Of a stretch of 64,000 nucleotides of DNA, positions 45,396-55,000 are shown in pieces. The notes under the pieces were generated by a model. The model saw only the letters and a program-made list of their open reading frames with translations, had not been told where the DNA came from and searched no databases. The stretch comes from Epilithonimonas hungarica. GTDB taxonomy: Bacteria; Bacteroidota; Bacteroidia; Flavobacteriales; Weeksellaceae. The DNA lies in assembly GCF_900102265.1 (NCBI RefSeq), contig NZ_FNBH01000004.1, positions 62,001 to 126,000 on the forward strand, written 5' to 3'. The position numbers and the translations under genes are program-made. The stretch's first letter is position 1, and each line of letters starts with the position of its first letter.

Positions 45396-46007
45396 ATGGC
45401 TTTAGAAGATTATAATAAAAAACGGAATTTCAAAGAGACATCTGAACCGGAAGGCAAAGAAAAAGCGAGTGGAAAGAAACTGAGATTCGTGATTCAGAGA
45501 CATGCTGCTTCGAGGCTCCATTATGATTTTCGTCTCGAGATGGAGGGGGTTCTGAAAAGCTGGGCAGTTCCAAAAGGCCCTTCGCTAAATCCTTCTGACA
45601 AACGTTTGGCAATGATGGTGGAAGACCATCCGTATTCTTACAGAACATTTGAAGGTTCGATTCCAAAAGGTAATTATGGTGCTGGTGAAGTCGAGATATG
45701 GGATGAGGGAACTTATGAGCCAATCGAAAAAATAGAAGGAAAAAGCGACGATCTTGTAATGCGTGCGGAACTTCATAAGCAGTCACTGAAATTCACTCTT
45801 CACGGAAAAAAACTGAAAGGCGAATTTGCATTGGTGAAAATCAAAAATTCTAAAGATGAAAATGCGTGGCTGCTTATCAAACATAAGGATATATTTGCCG
45901 TTGATCAAGATTATAATGCTGAGGACCATACTTTAAAAACTTCCAAAGTAACCGCTTATCTCGAAGAGAAAGAAGGTAAAAAAAAAATACTTCCGCCGAA
46001 AGCCTGA
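45396..46007 (+). CDS. ligD: LigD N-terminal part: 3'-phosphoesterase domain
   Basis: This 203-residue frame holds the LigD phosphoesterase (PE) domain: RFVIQRHAASRLHYDFRLEM (metal His and Asp), GVLKSWAVPKGPSLNPSDKR, AMMVEDHPYSYRTFEGSIPK and NYGAGEVEIWDEGTYEP. PE trims 3'-phosphate and ribonucleotide ends. In family members of this layout it is fused to the ligase-polymerase part. Here the frame stops at 46005-46007, about 20 bp after an A10 tract (45978-45987). The -1 frame past the tract reads SAESLKHYKNYAPALSGEKK and runs into the ligase domain. So this is the first half of one LigD gene, broken or joined by slippage. Confidence 0.9.
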   Translation: MALEDYNKKRNFKETSEPEGKEKASGKKLRFVIQRHAASRLHYDFRLEMEGVLKSWAVPKGPSLNPSDKRLAMMVEDHPYSYRTFEGSIPKGNYGAGEVEIWDEGTYEPIEKIEGKSDDLVMRAELHKQSLKFTLHGKKLKGEFALVKIKNSKDENAWLLIKHKDIFAVDQDYNAEDHTLKTSKVTAYLEEKEGKKKILPPKA

Positions 46008-46072
46008 AGCATTATAAAAACTATGCACCGGCACTTTCCGGCGAAAAAAAGCTATCAGAATTTATCAAGCCA

Positions 46073-47935
46073 ATGCTTTGTAAAGTCTCTGATAAAGCAT
46101 TTGATGACAAGGATTGGGCATTTGAGATCAAATGGGATGGCTACCGCGCGATTGCTGACTTAAGCAAAGATGAGATCCGATTATACTCCAGAAATGGTAT
46201 CGATTTTTCTCAGAAATTCAAAAAAATAACGAACTCATTTAAGTTGCAGGAACATCCGATGGTTCTTGATGGTGAGATTGTCGCTTATGATGATAAAGGA
46301 AAACCTAACTTCCAATGGCTCCAAAGAATTGGTGATAACCCGGATCTTGCATTGATCTTTCAAGTTTTTGATCTGTTGTGGCTGAATGGACATTCAACGG
46401 AGGATCTGTCTTATCTGCAACGAAAAGAATTATTGAAAGAGGCTTTAGTAGAAAATGAGATCATCAAATATAGTGACCACGTTCTAGAACATGGCAAAGA
46501 ATTTTTCCAGGCTGCTAAAGATATGGGATTGGAAGGGATTGTTGCCAAGAAGACAGACAGTACTTACAAAGAGAATCTCAGAAGTTCAGAGTGGCTGAAG
46601 ATCAAGATCCATAAAAGCGATGAAGCGATCATTTGTGGATTTACTGCACCAAAAGGCTCGAGGAAAAAGTTCGGAGCATTGATCCTGGGGAAATATCTTA
46701 ATGGTGAAATGGTATTTTGCGGCCACACGGGCGGTGGTTTTAATGATCGATCACTTTCCGAGATTTATGATAAGATGCAACCCCTGATCACAGAAAAACC
46801 GGTATTTAAAATCACGCCTAAAACCAATACCAAAGCTACCTGGATAAAACCGCAACTGGTTGCTGAGATCAAGTTCACGGAACTGACAAAGGATTTTATT
46901 TACAGGCATCCGATATTCCTCAGGCTAAGGGATGACATCAAACCTCAGAATGTAGAATTTAATTCTGAGAATCTAGAAAAAGAAGAGATTATGAAAAAAG
47001 CGGAACCCCAAAAAAGAACCGGAAAAGATGATCTGATAAAGAAAATAGGAAAGCAGGAACTGAAACTGACCAACCAGAACAAGATCTATTTTCCGGAAGA
47101 TGATATTACAAAAGGTGATGTGATAGACTTCTATCAAAGCATTTCAAAATATATTTTGCCACATCTGAGAGACCGTCCGCAATCTATGAACCGTTATCCT
47201 AACGGTATCAAAGGTTTAAGTTTTTTCCAAAAAGATGCCGCAGAAGAAACGCCGGACTGGATAGAAACGCAAAAGGTCTTTTCGGAAAGTTCTGACAAAT
47301 ATATCAATTACATTATTTGCAACGATAAAGAAACGTTGGCTTATCTTAATAATCTTGGTTGCATCGAATTGAATATCTGGACCAGCAGGGTCAAAAAAGC
47401 AGACAATCCGGATTATCTCGTTCTTGACCTTGACCCATCTGAAAAAAACTCTTTTGAAGATGTAATAGAAACCGCTCAGGCTGTGAAAGAAGTTCTGGAC
47501 CTGGCAGGAGTTGATGGTTATCCTAAAACGTCGGGCAGTTCAGGGATTCATATTTATATTCCGATGAATGCAAAATACTCATACGAGCAGGTTAAAGATT
47601 TTGGACATCTTTTGATGCAGATGGTTCAGCAAAGATTACCAGATTTGACGACCTTGGAAAGAAGCCTTCAAAAAAGAGATAAGAATAAGATTTATCTGGA
47701 TTATCTTCAAAATAGAAGAGGGCAGACTCTGGCAAGTGTTTACAGCCTCCGTCCGAAAAATGGTGCGCCGGTTTCAATGCCTTTAGAATGGGAAGAAGTT
47801 AAAAATGGACTCATACCCACGGATTTCAATATTCATAATTCATTAGACCGACTGAAAGAAAAAGGCGATATCTTTAAACCCATTTTGGGAAAGGGAATTG
47901 ATATGTTGAAAGCAATCAGAAAGTTAGAAGAATAA
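46073..47935 (+). CDS. ligD: LigD C-terminal part: ATP-dependent DNA ligase and polymerase domains
   Basis: The frame codes the LIG domain (about 1-300): DKDWAFEIKWDGYRAIADLS with adenylated Lys20, MVLDGEIVAYDDKGKPNFQW, LEGIVAKKTDSTYKENLRSS and SEWLKIKIHKSDEAIICGFT. The POL/primase domain (about 325-620) follows: KIYFPEDDITKGDVIDFYQS, RPQSMNRYPNGIKGLSFFQK, YLVLDLDPSEKNS (catalytic Asps) and KTSGSSGIHIYIP. The ATG at 46073 falls inside the conserved FIKPMLCK block, and the same frame is open back to at least 45983, past the A10 tract. The natural protein is therefore probably PE-LIG-POL of about 850 residues. Acts with Ku in end joining. Confidence 0.92.
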   Translation: MLCKVSDKAFDDKDWAFEIKWDGYRAIADLSKDEIRLYSRNGIDFSQKFKKITNSFKLQEHPMVLDGEIVAYDDKGKPNFQWLQRIGDNPDLALIFQVFDLLWLNGHSTEDLSYLQRKELLKEALVENEIIKYSDHVLEHGKEFFQAAKDMGLEGIVAKKTDSTYKENLRSSEWLKIKIHKSDEAIICGFTAPKGSRKKFGALILGKYLNGEMVFCGHTGGGFNDRSLSEIYDKMQPLITEKPVFKITPKTNTKATWIKPQLVAEIKFTELTKDFIYRHPIFLRLRDDIKPQNVEFNSENLEKEEIMKKAEPQKRTGKDDLIKKIGKQELKLTNQNKIYFPEDDITKGDVIDFYQSISKYILPHLRDRPQSMNRYPNGIKGLSFFQKDAAEETPDWIETQKVFSESSDKYINYIICNDKETLAYLNNLGCIELNIWTSRVKKADNPDYLVLDLDPSEKNSFEDVIETAQAVKEVLDLAGVDGYPKTSGSSGIHIYIPMNAKYSYEQVKDFGHLLMQMVQQRLPDLTTLERSLQKRDKNKIYLDYLQNRRGQTLASVYSLRPKNGAPVSMPLEWEEVKNGLIPTDFNIHNSLDRLKEKGDIFKPILGKGIDMLKAIRKLEE

Positions 47936-47978
47936 TTATTTCAAATTACGATCTTAATTGTACTGTTTATTCCAACTC

Positions 47979-48031
47979 CAGCCGTTGATTGGTTGGAAGT
48001 TGATGGTGTTTTTTTAATAACGGCTGTTTTT
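47979..48031 (+). terminator. Probable terminator of the ku-ligD operon
   Basis: CAGCCGTT (47979-47986) pairs with AACGGCTG (48019-48026), followed by TTTTT. The loop is long (32 nt), so the call is weak. It lies 44 bp after the ligD stop codon. Confidence 0.4.
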
Positions 48032-48222
48032 GTTGTGGTGAAGTTAGTATATGTTTTTTTATTTACCTGAATTTTATTTTTTTTAGTAATTGAGGGTTTT
48101 TACCTTCATCTATTGGACTGTAAATATATTTTTTGGTGGTATCTTATGTCAAAGAAGAGTATCATTCCCTTAAATATTTTCCTTATTTTAGATGGATCAA
48201 AATATTGAAAAATTATTTTCAT

Positions 48223-48894
48223 ATGACTAAAAGGCTGTTATTGATTTTAGTGGTAAGCTTAGTATTTGGTTTGCAGCTAAAAGCACAAAACAAGACAATC
48301 GTTCCATCTGATGTCATTCCGTTTCAGGTAGCTGTCGAAAAATCTAACTTTAAAGGTAAAAATGCTTTAGCCTTGGAAATACAGGGGCAGGCTAATGGGG
48401 ACAAAACACTTGCAATCCTAAAGGATATTGATTTTCATAATGGTATTATTGAAGCAACGATTTCCGGGCAGACACTTGCTAATGCCGGAGAAACAGCGCG
48501 TGGGTTTGTAGGAATTGCATTCAGGGCGGCTTTGGACGCTTCCAAGATGGAGGTTTTCTATTTGCGCCCTACCAATGGCCGGGCGAACGACCAGGTACGA
48601 AGAAACCATTCCAGTCAGTATATTTCTATTCCGGGATACCCTTGGGAAAAATTACGAAAGGAAACACCGGAACAGTATGAAGCCTATGTCGACATTGTGC
48701 CTGCGGAATGGATCAAAATAAAGATCGTAGTAAAGGATGAAACGGCCAAACTGTATGTTAACGGCGCTTCTCAACCTACTTTGATTGTGAATGACTTGAA
48801 GCAGGGTAAAGATATCCGGGGAAGTATCGGGTTATGGATAGGCCCTGGAACATTAGGCCACTTTACAGATGTTAAAGTAATCAAAGAGGATTGA
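48223..48894 (+). CDS. Secreted ConA-like/DUF1080-type protein
   Basis: I take the ATG at 48223 (223 residues), since it starts a signal peptide (MTKRLLLILVVSLVFGLQLK, cleavage after KAQ); the longer frame from 48133 puts 30 extra residues in front. The mature part is a beta-sandwich of the concanavalin-like type: NALALEIQGQANGDKTLAIL, FHNGIIEATISGQTLANAGE, RGFVGIAFRAA, MEVFYLRPTNGR, WIKIKIVVKDETAKLYVNG and GSIGLWIGPGTLGHFTDVKV. Such domains bind or cleave glycans, but no catalytic residues can be named. It stands alone. Confidence 0.82.
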   Translation: MTKRLLLILVVSLVFGLQLKAQNKTIVPSDVIPFQVAVEKSNFKGKNALALEIQGQANGDKTLAILKDIDFHNGIIEATISGQTLANAGETARGFVGIAFRAALDASKMEVFYLRPTNGRANDQVRRNHSSQYISIPGYPWEKLRKETPEQYEAYVDIVPAEWIKIKIVVKDETAKLYVNGASQPTLIVNDLKQGKDIRGSIGLWIGPGTLGHFTDVKVIKED

Positions 48895-49087
48895 TGAACA
48901 TTACATACCTGTTGGCAGTTTGTTTGTTATTTTATTTTTGTAAAGATTCGAAACTAGTTTTCCTTCTCATGACAAAATCAAGCTTTTCATATAATTTAAA
49001 CTTGATTTGATAAATAATTTAGTTAAATACCTTTATTTTTTATATACTTAAACTTTGGTATATTTGAATATATAATTATCAATCTCG

Positions 49088-50311
49088 TTATCCTGCTAGC
49101 CGTTCAAAGTGTTCGCCAAGTAATATTACCTGTTGTTGATGATTGATATAATTGAGAAACATCTGCTCTGTCGAGTGGCCAGTAGCCCGGATTAGCAATG
49201 GAGTGGGGATTTTCCCATAAAAATTAGTAGCGAAACTTCTTCTGCCAACATGGCTGGTCATGACCTCCCATTTCTCCACATTTTCTATTCGACTTCTGAA
49301 GCCTCGCTTTTTTCTTGTCCTCAGTATCTCGGTCAGGCCAGACAGTTTTGCAATTTCTTTTATTTGCCTGTTATAGATTTGTGGCGACAGATGTTTTGGG
49401 AAATCATCCTCACTTTGTTCCATGATCTTTTTAATGTTCGGATGAAGGGGAAGCAATATATGCTTCTTTGTTTTCTTTTGGAAAAATGATAAGCACGGTT
49501 TTCCATCGATGAATTGCAGTTGTTCTTTGGAAAAATTCATGAAATCTGAAATCCTTTGTCCTGTATAGCAACTGATAATTAGCCATTTTTTTGCATCCTG
49601 CAAAGCTTTTGGAACTTTCAGTTCTTCTATTTTGTTAAGTTCCTGTTCGGAAAGAGTTATGATATTTTTTAGATGTGCGGTCTTTTTTACTACCAATTCT
49701 TCACTATATGTCCGTATGCCTTTTCTTGCTGCGAAATTGAGGATAGTTCTGACAAAATATATGGTCCTATGTATAGTGCTCTCGCAATATTCCTCTTTTT
49801 TTCCAAATAGTAGAAAATTCTTTACAAAATCAGAATTTACACTTTCAATAGATATCCTTTTGGAGATATATCCTTCAAAGCGTTCCAGAAGACGTAAAAA
49901 GACCTTATATCGCTTCATCGTGGAATTACTTATCAATCCATTCTTTTTTTCGATATATTCTTTCACATAAAATAAAAGGTCGTCTTTCTGATGCTCGATT
50001 TCTTTTTGAAAAAAGTATTTTTTGATATGAGATATCAGAATCTTTTGTGAGATGATCTTCTTTTTCATTATTCTTTCCTTGATATTCTCCGTTAGAAAGA
50101 TCTTTAGCCTGTCTAATTTGGCATTCAGTACCTTATGTTTTTTCAGATAGATGTTTTTTGGACGTTGCCTTTCTATATCCCATTCCTCACTAGTGATGCG
50201 CAAAGGCAGCGGAAAGAGAAGCTCGATCTTTAAGTTTTCATCTGTTAAGTTTAGGTTTATACTGCAAGTGCGGGATCTATTGCAGGGAGAAATAAAATAA
50301 TAAAAATTCAT
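49088..50311 (-). CDS. Tyrosine recombinase / site-specific integrase
   Basis: The ATG at 50311 gives 407 residues (MNFYYFISPCNRSRTCSINL), starting with an arm-binding-like domain (LRITSEEWDIERQRPKNIYL). A SAM-like core-binding domain follows (GLISNSTMKRYKVFLRLLER). The catalytic domain holds the family residues: Arg in CYTGQRISDFMNF, Lys in SFFQKKTKKHILLPL, His/Arg in SHVGRRSFATNFYGKI and His/Tyr in ATGHSTEQMFLNYI. Relatives act as integrases of conjugative elements or as DNA invertases. No element ends or phage genes are near. Instead its start faces a segment bounded by perfect 21-bp inverted repeats, which supports an invertase role. Confidence 0.93.
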   Translation of the reverse strand: MNFYYFISPCNRSRTCSINLNLTDENLKIELLFPLPLRITSEEWDIERQRPKNIYLKKHKVLNAKLDRLKIFLTENIKERIMKKKIISQKILISHIKKYFFQKEIEHQKDDLLFYVKEYIEKKNGLISNSTMKRYKVFLRLLERFEGYISKRISIESVNSDFVKNFLLFGKKEEYCESTIHRTIYFVRTILNFAARKGIRTYSEELVVKKTAHLKNIITLSEQELNKIEELKVPKALQDAKKWLIISCYTGQRISDFMNFSKEQLQFIDGKPCLSFFQKKTKKHILLPLHPNIKKIMEQSEDDFPKHLSPQIYNRQIKEIAKLSGLTEILRTRKKRGFRSRIENVEKWEVMTSHVGRRSFATNFYGKIPTPLLIRATGHSTEQMFLNYINHQQQVILLGEHFERLAG

Positions 50312-50358
50312 CGTTGAAAATATTTTAATATTAATATTCAACGAAATTACAATAAAAG

Positions 50359-50379
50359 GGAGTCTAATCTAGACTACTT
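50359..50379 (+). repeat. Inverted repeat, left (IRL)
   Basis: 21 bp starting GGAGTCTAATCTAGACTACT, perfectly complementary to the copy at 50735-50755. Inside it AGTCTA-ATC-TAGACT is itself a dyad, as expected for a recombinase or dimeric repressor site. It lies 48 bp upstream of the recombinase start. Confidence 0.9.
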
Positions 50380-50734
50380 ATTTTCAATATGATCATGTGT
50401 CAATGAAACATATTTTAACCTTGCGAAATTACACACGTATTTAATTAAATATTTGAGTTTGTTGTAAGAAATTCGGAAATAAACTTCGATTTATTCATTA
50501 TTCTTTTAGTTTAAAAAAAATATTTAACTTTCTGGACATCATTCATTTGCATGAGATTAATTCCGAATTCATAACATCATTTATCAGATTTTTATCAAAT
50601 TGAAGCTTTTCATATGTCTGATCTTATTTATAGAATTGTTTTAAATAATTTAAAATGTTAAGACAGTCCTCTATGTAGCCGTTTTATTAGTCTTTTTTTA
50701 TAAGATATCTTGTGTTAAAACAAGTTAGCAACAA
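50380..50734. other. Candidate invertible promoter segment
   Basis: 355 bp of AT-rich DNA without a gene between the perfect inverted repeats. It separates the recombinase gene (leftward) from the secreted-protein gene (rightward). In a DNA switch the promoter would lie here. I find only 7-of-8 -7 boxes inside it (for example AATATTTG at 50448-50455); a perfect TACTTTTG on the minus strand (50732-50739) straddles the right edge, but without a TTG. So the promoter cannot be placed from sequence alone. Confidence 0.55.
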
Positions 50735-50755
50735 AAGTAGTCTAGATTAGACTCC
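50735..50755 (-). repeat. Inverted repeat, right (IRR)
   Basis: The exact reverse complement of IRL, 21 of 21 positions. It ends 16 bp before the ATG of the secreted-protein gene at 50772, so it would lie in that gene's 5' leader. Confidence 0.9.
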
Positions 50756-50771
50756 TTTTGTACTAAGCCAA

Positions 50772-51374
50772 ATGATGAAAATAACACAAATAAAATGGGA
50801 TGTATACCAGAAATCTCATATGGGCAGTAAATTGTTTACATTTTTGCTGTTTTTATCGTTGTGTTGCAATAATGCTTTTGGGCAAGTTTATATTAATGAG
50901 GGAACGGTAGTTATTGTAGAAAACGAGGCTTTTATTTGTGGAAGCGAAGTGGTCAAGATTCCTGGAAACTTTTCAGATACACATATTACCAATGATACTT
51001 TAGATTTTACAGTAAATGAGGAAATATCTATGGCTCACAGTATCAAAGAGGTTAAAAAGCAGATGCCTAGACCAGAGCCGGAAATTGAAAAAATTGTAAT
51101 GACCGAAGAAGTTGCCACTTATAATTTTTCTTCTGGGACAGACCAATATTTTACCTTTTTCAAAAAGAACGGAAATATTACTACAGTTCTCATTCAGAAT
51201 CCTACCTTATTGACTCCTTTCCAACCTGTAGTTGAGCAGGATAAAGATTTTACTTTTTTTTCTATATTATCACCTGAAAAATTATCAGAGCTATACAAGA
51301 ACAGCTCATTATATTCCTCTTCAGCAATACGTCCGCCTCCACCAGAAGATGTCCCGGCAATGCAGAATTCCTAA
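50772..51374 (+). CDS. Secreted protein of unknown function
   Basis: This 200-residue protein has a hydrophobic signal region around residues 18-38 (KLFTFLLFLSLCCNNAFGQ). Alternative starts are the second ATG at 50775 and the ATG at 50820 (MGSKLF), which gives the shortest signal peptide. The mature part is beta-rich in its first half (VYINEGTVVIVENEAFICGS) with a Pro-rich linker (KKQMPRPEPEIEKIV) and a C-terminal proline run (IRPPPPEDVP). No family recognised. It is the first gene after the inverted-repeat segment and so the most direct candidate for switched expression. Confidence 0.7.
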   Translation: MMKITQIKWDVYQKSHMGSKLFTFLLFLSLCCNNAFGQVYINEGTVVIVENEAFICGSEVVKIPGNFSDTHITNDTLDFTVNEEISMAHSIKEVKKQMPRPEPEIEKIVMTEEVATYNFSSGTDQYFTFFKKNGNITTVLIQNPTLLTPFQPVVEQDKDFTFFSILSPEKLSELYKNSSLYSSSAIRPPPPEDVPAMQNS

Positions 51375-52084
51375 AATAGGATTTTTTGTTTTCATCATGT
51401 CTCCCAAAAAAAACCATAGGAATACTGTCATGGTCCTATGTCCTTTTAACTGATATATCAGCTACTTTCAAAATTAGTTATAGGTTGTCTCAAAAGGGAT
51501 AAATGACCCATGATAATCACATAAAGTTTCCTGTCTAAGAAAAGATCATAAGATTTTATGAGCTGTATCTTTTCAGCCTTCCACTTGATTGGGCTAATTG
51601 AGAATTGCTTGAGATCAATATTTTTCATGATTGTACAATCATCAAGTTTATTATCAATGATTCGTCCTGCGTATGGAGGCATATTTCCACATGTGAAAAA
51701 ATTGAATATAGGCATAATAATAAAATGCCACTTTTTCCCCACTCATGTAATCGCTAATGATTTTTTGGGATCAGAGGGCTCAAACTTTAATTTCATAATA
51801 TATGGCAATCCACTTGGGAAATGGATCTAATAATTTGAAGTACCACTTAATAATATTTGTAAGATCTGTGGTGTCAATAACAAGACAGCAGGTGTTTCAA
51901 GATGATATAATATGTTTCAGCGAAGCTGGATAATACAATTATAGTTCATAACAATTAAAAACACACTAAAAAAATGAAAAAAATGGAAACTTAGTTGAGC
52001 AACTTACAATGCTGAGAGTTATAAATTTTAGCTCTTTATTAAAAGCTATCTAAGCTTTAAAATACTATTTAATAACACAAATTT
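51375..52084. other. 710-bp non-coding stretch, possible insertion-element remnant
   Basis: Two overlapping open frames on opposite strands (51458-51742 and 51558-51830) have no recognisable content and I do not call them. A weak hairpin (CATAGGA at 51415-51421 with TCCTATG at 51434-51440, then TCCTTTT) may end the 50772 gene. GGTTGTCTCAAAAGGG at about 51484-51499 resembles the terminal repeat of some insertion sequences, but no matching partner end was found. The last 80 bp before 52085 must hold the leader of the giant gene; TAAATTTT near 52023 is a 7-of-8 -7 box. Confidence 0.4.
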
Positions 52085-55000
52085 ATGAAACCAAAAATCA
52101 ATTTTTTCCAGAGGCATAACTTCAGGTTAGCATGGTTTGTTTTGATGACATTTAGTGGAATTACCACTATAAAGTCACAAAATCTGCTGACCGAGAGTTT
52201 CAATTATGCTTCCGGGACAACACTGACGACAGCCAATTGGACGGTGCTGGCAGCGGGAACACCTGCTGTCAATGTATCTTCCGGAAATTTGGCCTATCCG
52301 GGTACCCTTGCTAATAATTTGGGGAATAAGGTATCCTTAACAGCAACAGGACAGGATGTCTTGCGTAGCTTTACAGCGGTCACACTTAATGCAACTACAC
52401 CGGCAGTATATGCCAGTGCTATTGTAAATGTGTCGACAGCACAGGCTACAGGAGATTACTTTATGTCTCTGAATAATAACCAGGTATATATCAGATCAAA
52501 TGGCGCTGGATTTAGTTTTGGAGTACTGAGAGCAACAGGTACTGTTAGCTACGAATCTACCGTAAGATCTTTTAACACCAATATCAGGATTGTTCTGAAA
52601 TACGAACAGGTGACAGGAGCTGCTAACAATATTGTCAAACTGTATGTAAATCCTCCATTGGAATCTGAGCCTGCGGTGGCTGATGCTTCCCACACAGGAA
52701 CAGCAGCAGATATTACCTCAGTTTCATATGTAGCATTAATACAGGGTGCAGCAGCCAATGCGCCTACTCTGGATGTTGATGGTATTACAGTGGGAACTAC
52801 CTGGGCAAGTATTGCCTCGGCTATTTATGACTATGGAGATGTTCCTACCACTTATGACAATACAAAAGACGGAGTTTATGCTCCTGCCACACATTCTTTG
52901 CTTACAGGTTTAAGTCTGGGAACTATTCTTCCTGATTTGGAACTGGCTCCTAACAGCGTAGCTGCAGGTGCCGATAACAATGGAACAAACGGAGATGGTA
53001 CCGATGAGGATGCCATAAACGTTTCTGCAAACCAGATTAGAAAAGGTGTACCTTATACTTTAAGCATACCTGTAACTAACACACCGGTTGCAGCGACAAG
53101 ATACTTATATGGTTGGATCGATTTTAATAGCGATGGCAAGTTTCAGTTAGAAGAAGCGGCAACTGTTGTTTCGTTTAGTACAGCAGGAAGCAGTACTCAG
53201 ACTCTTAGCTGGACAGGGGCACAAACCGGTACACTTGCTACGGGAGCCACTAAGCTTTTTATGAGAGTTAGACTATCTGATAGGTCTTTTATAAATACGA
53301 TGGACGCTACTATTGATGAAAGAAGCATTGGAAACGGAGCATTAAGTACTGGGAGTGCAGTTGATTATCCTACTGTAGCCAATGGCGAAGTAGAAGATTA
53401 TCAAATTGAAGTGGTCAATACCTTTGATTATGGAGATGTACCTGCTACCTTTGAAAATAGTAAAGATGGTGTTGCATTGCCAGCATTGCATGCACCGGTT
53501 TCAGGCTTTAACATAGGAACACTTTTAGACTTAGAGAGTGCGCCAAGCAATGTTGTTGTAGGGGCAGATAATAATGGTACAAACGGAGACGGCGCAGATG
53601 AAGATGGCATTACAGCCCTTACAAGTGTAACGCCTGGTGTTATATACAGCACTATCGTTCCTGTAAATATACCAAGTACACTTACAGGAACCAAATATCT
53701 GTATGGATGGTTGGATTTGAATGGTGATGGGCGTTTTCAGTTAGCAGAGGTTGCATCAGCAACCACTACAGCGGTAACCGCAACAAATGTAACTCTTAGC
53801 TGGACTGCTGCCCAAACCGCAACCATTGCAGCTGGAACAACGAAGATCTATCTAAGATTGAGACTTTCCAATTTAAGCTTATTTGATTTTACTACCGTTG
53901 CAAGCGGAGGTGCTACGATAGATGAAAGAAGCGTAGGAAATGGCGCTGTATCAGCTGCTGATGCCACTAATGCTCTTACTACTGCTTTTGGAGAGGTTGA
54001 AGATTATCAACTTTCGGTAGGGCTGTTTGATATGGGAGATACACCAATATCTTATGATACCTCAAAAGATGGTGTAGTTTTACCAGCTGTGCATATGGCA
54101 CTTACAGGATTTATGTTAGGGAGTGTTGCTCCAGACGTAGAGCAAGTACCAGCTAGTGTTGCGACAGGAACCGACAACAACGGAAGCAACGGAGACGGTG
54201 CAGACGAAGATGCCATCAATGTTGTTGCACATAAAATTAAAAGCAGTGTACCATATATTCTAAGTGTACCAATAAACAACCCGACTGCTGTAACCAAATA
54301 TCTGTATGGTTGGATTGATTTTAACAACAATGGTAAGTTTGAAAGTACAGAGTTTGCAACGGCTATGACAAGCGCTGTAATGGGAAGCAGTACTCCTACC
54401 CTTACTTGGACTGCTGCTCAGACAGCTACAATTACTGCCGACAAGCTTTATATGAGGCTGAGGCTTTCCAACAGAGCGTTGCTGGATTTTACGAGTGGAA
54501 CCGGTGCCGCAGATATGGATGAGAGAAGTATTGGGAATGGTGCAGCAGCAGCCGGTAATCCGGCGAATCACGCCACTCCAGTTAATGGTGAGGTAGAAGA
54601 TTATCAGATAGAGCTAGACAATACCTTCGATTATGGAGATGTACCTGCTACATTTGAAAATAATAAAGACGGTGTTGTTTTGCCTGCATTGCATGCTTCT
54701 ATTTTAGGATTTAGCATAGGAAAACTTTTGGACACAGAACTTGCTCCAACAAGTGTTGCCTCGGGTGCGGACAATAATGGAACAAACGGAGATGGTGCAG
54801 ACGAAGATGGTATTACAACTGTAACAAGTGTAAGCCCTAATGTTGCATACAGCATTAATGTTCCTGTAAATGTTCCAAACGCACTATCAGGAACCAAATA
54901 TCTGTACGGATGGTTGGATTTTAATGGTGATGGACGTTTTCAGTTAGGAGAAGTTGCAATAGGAAATGTAACGGGAGTTGGCGAACAGCTTTCAACCCTT

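Noticed and set aside
49088-50311. Tyrosine recombinase as marker of an integrated element with attachment sites
   Set aside because: No tRNA, phage, conjugation or cargo genes and no direct repeats were seen around it; the inverted repeats fit an invertase better.
51458-51742. 94-codon minus-strand frame
   Set aside because: Overlaps another frame on the opposite strand, has no family signature, and its end coincides with a possible insertion-sequence terminus.
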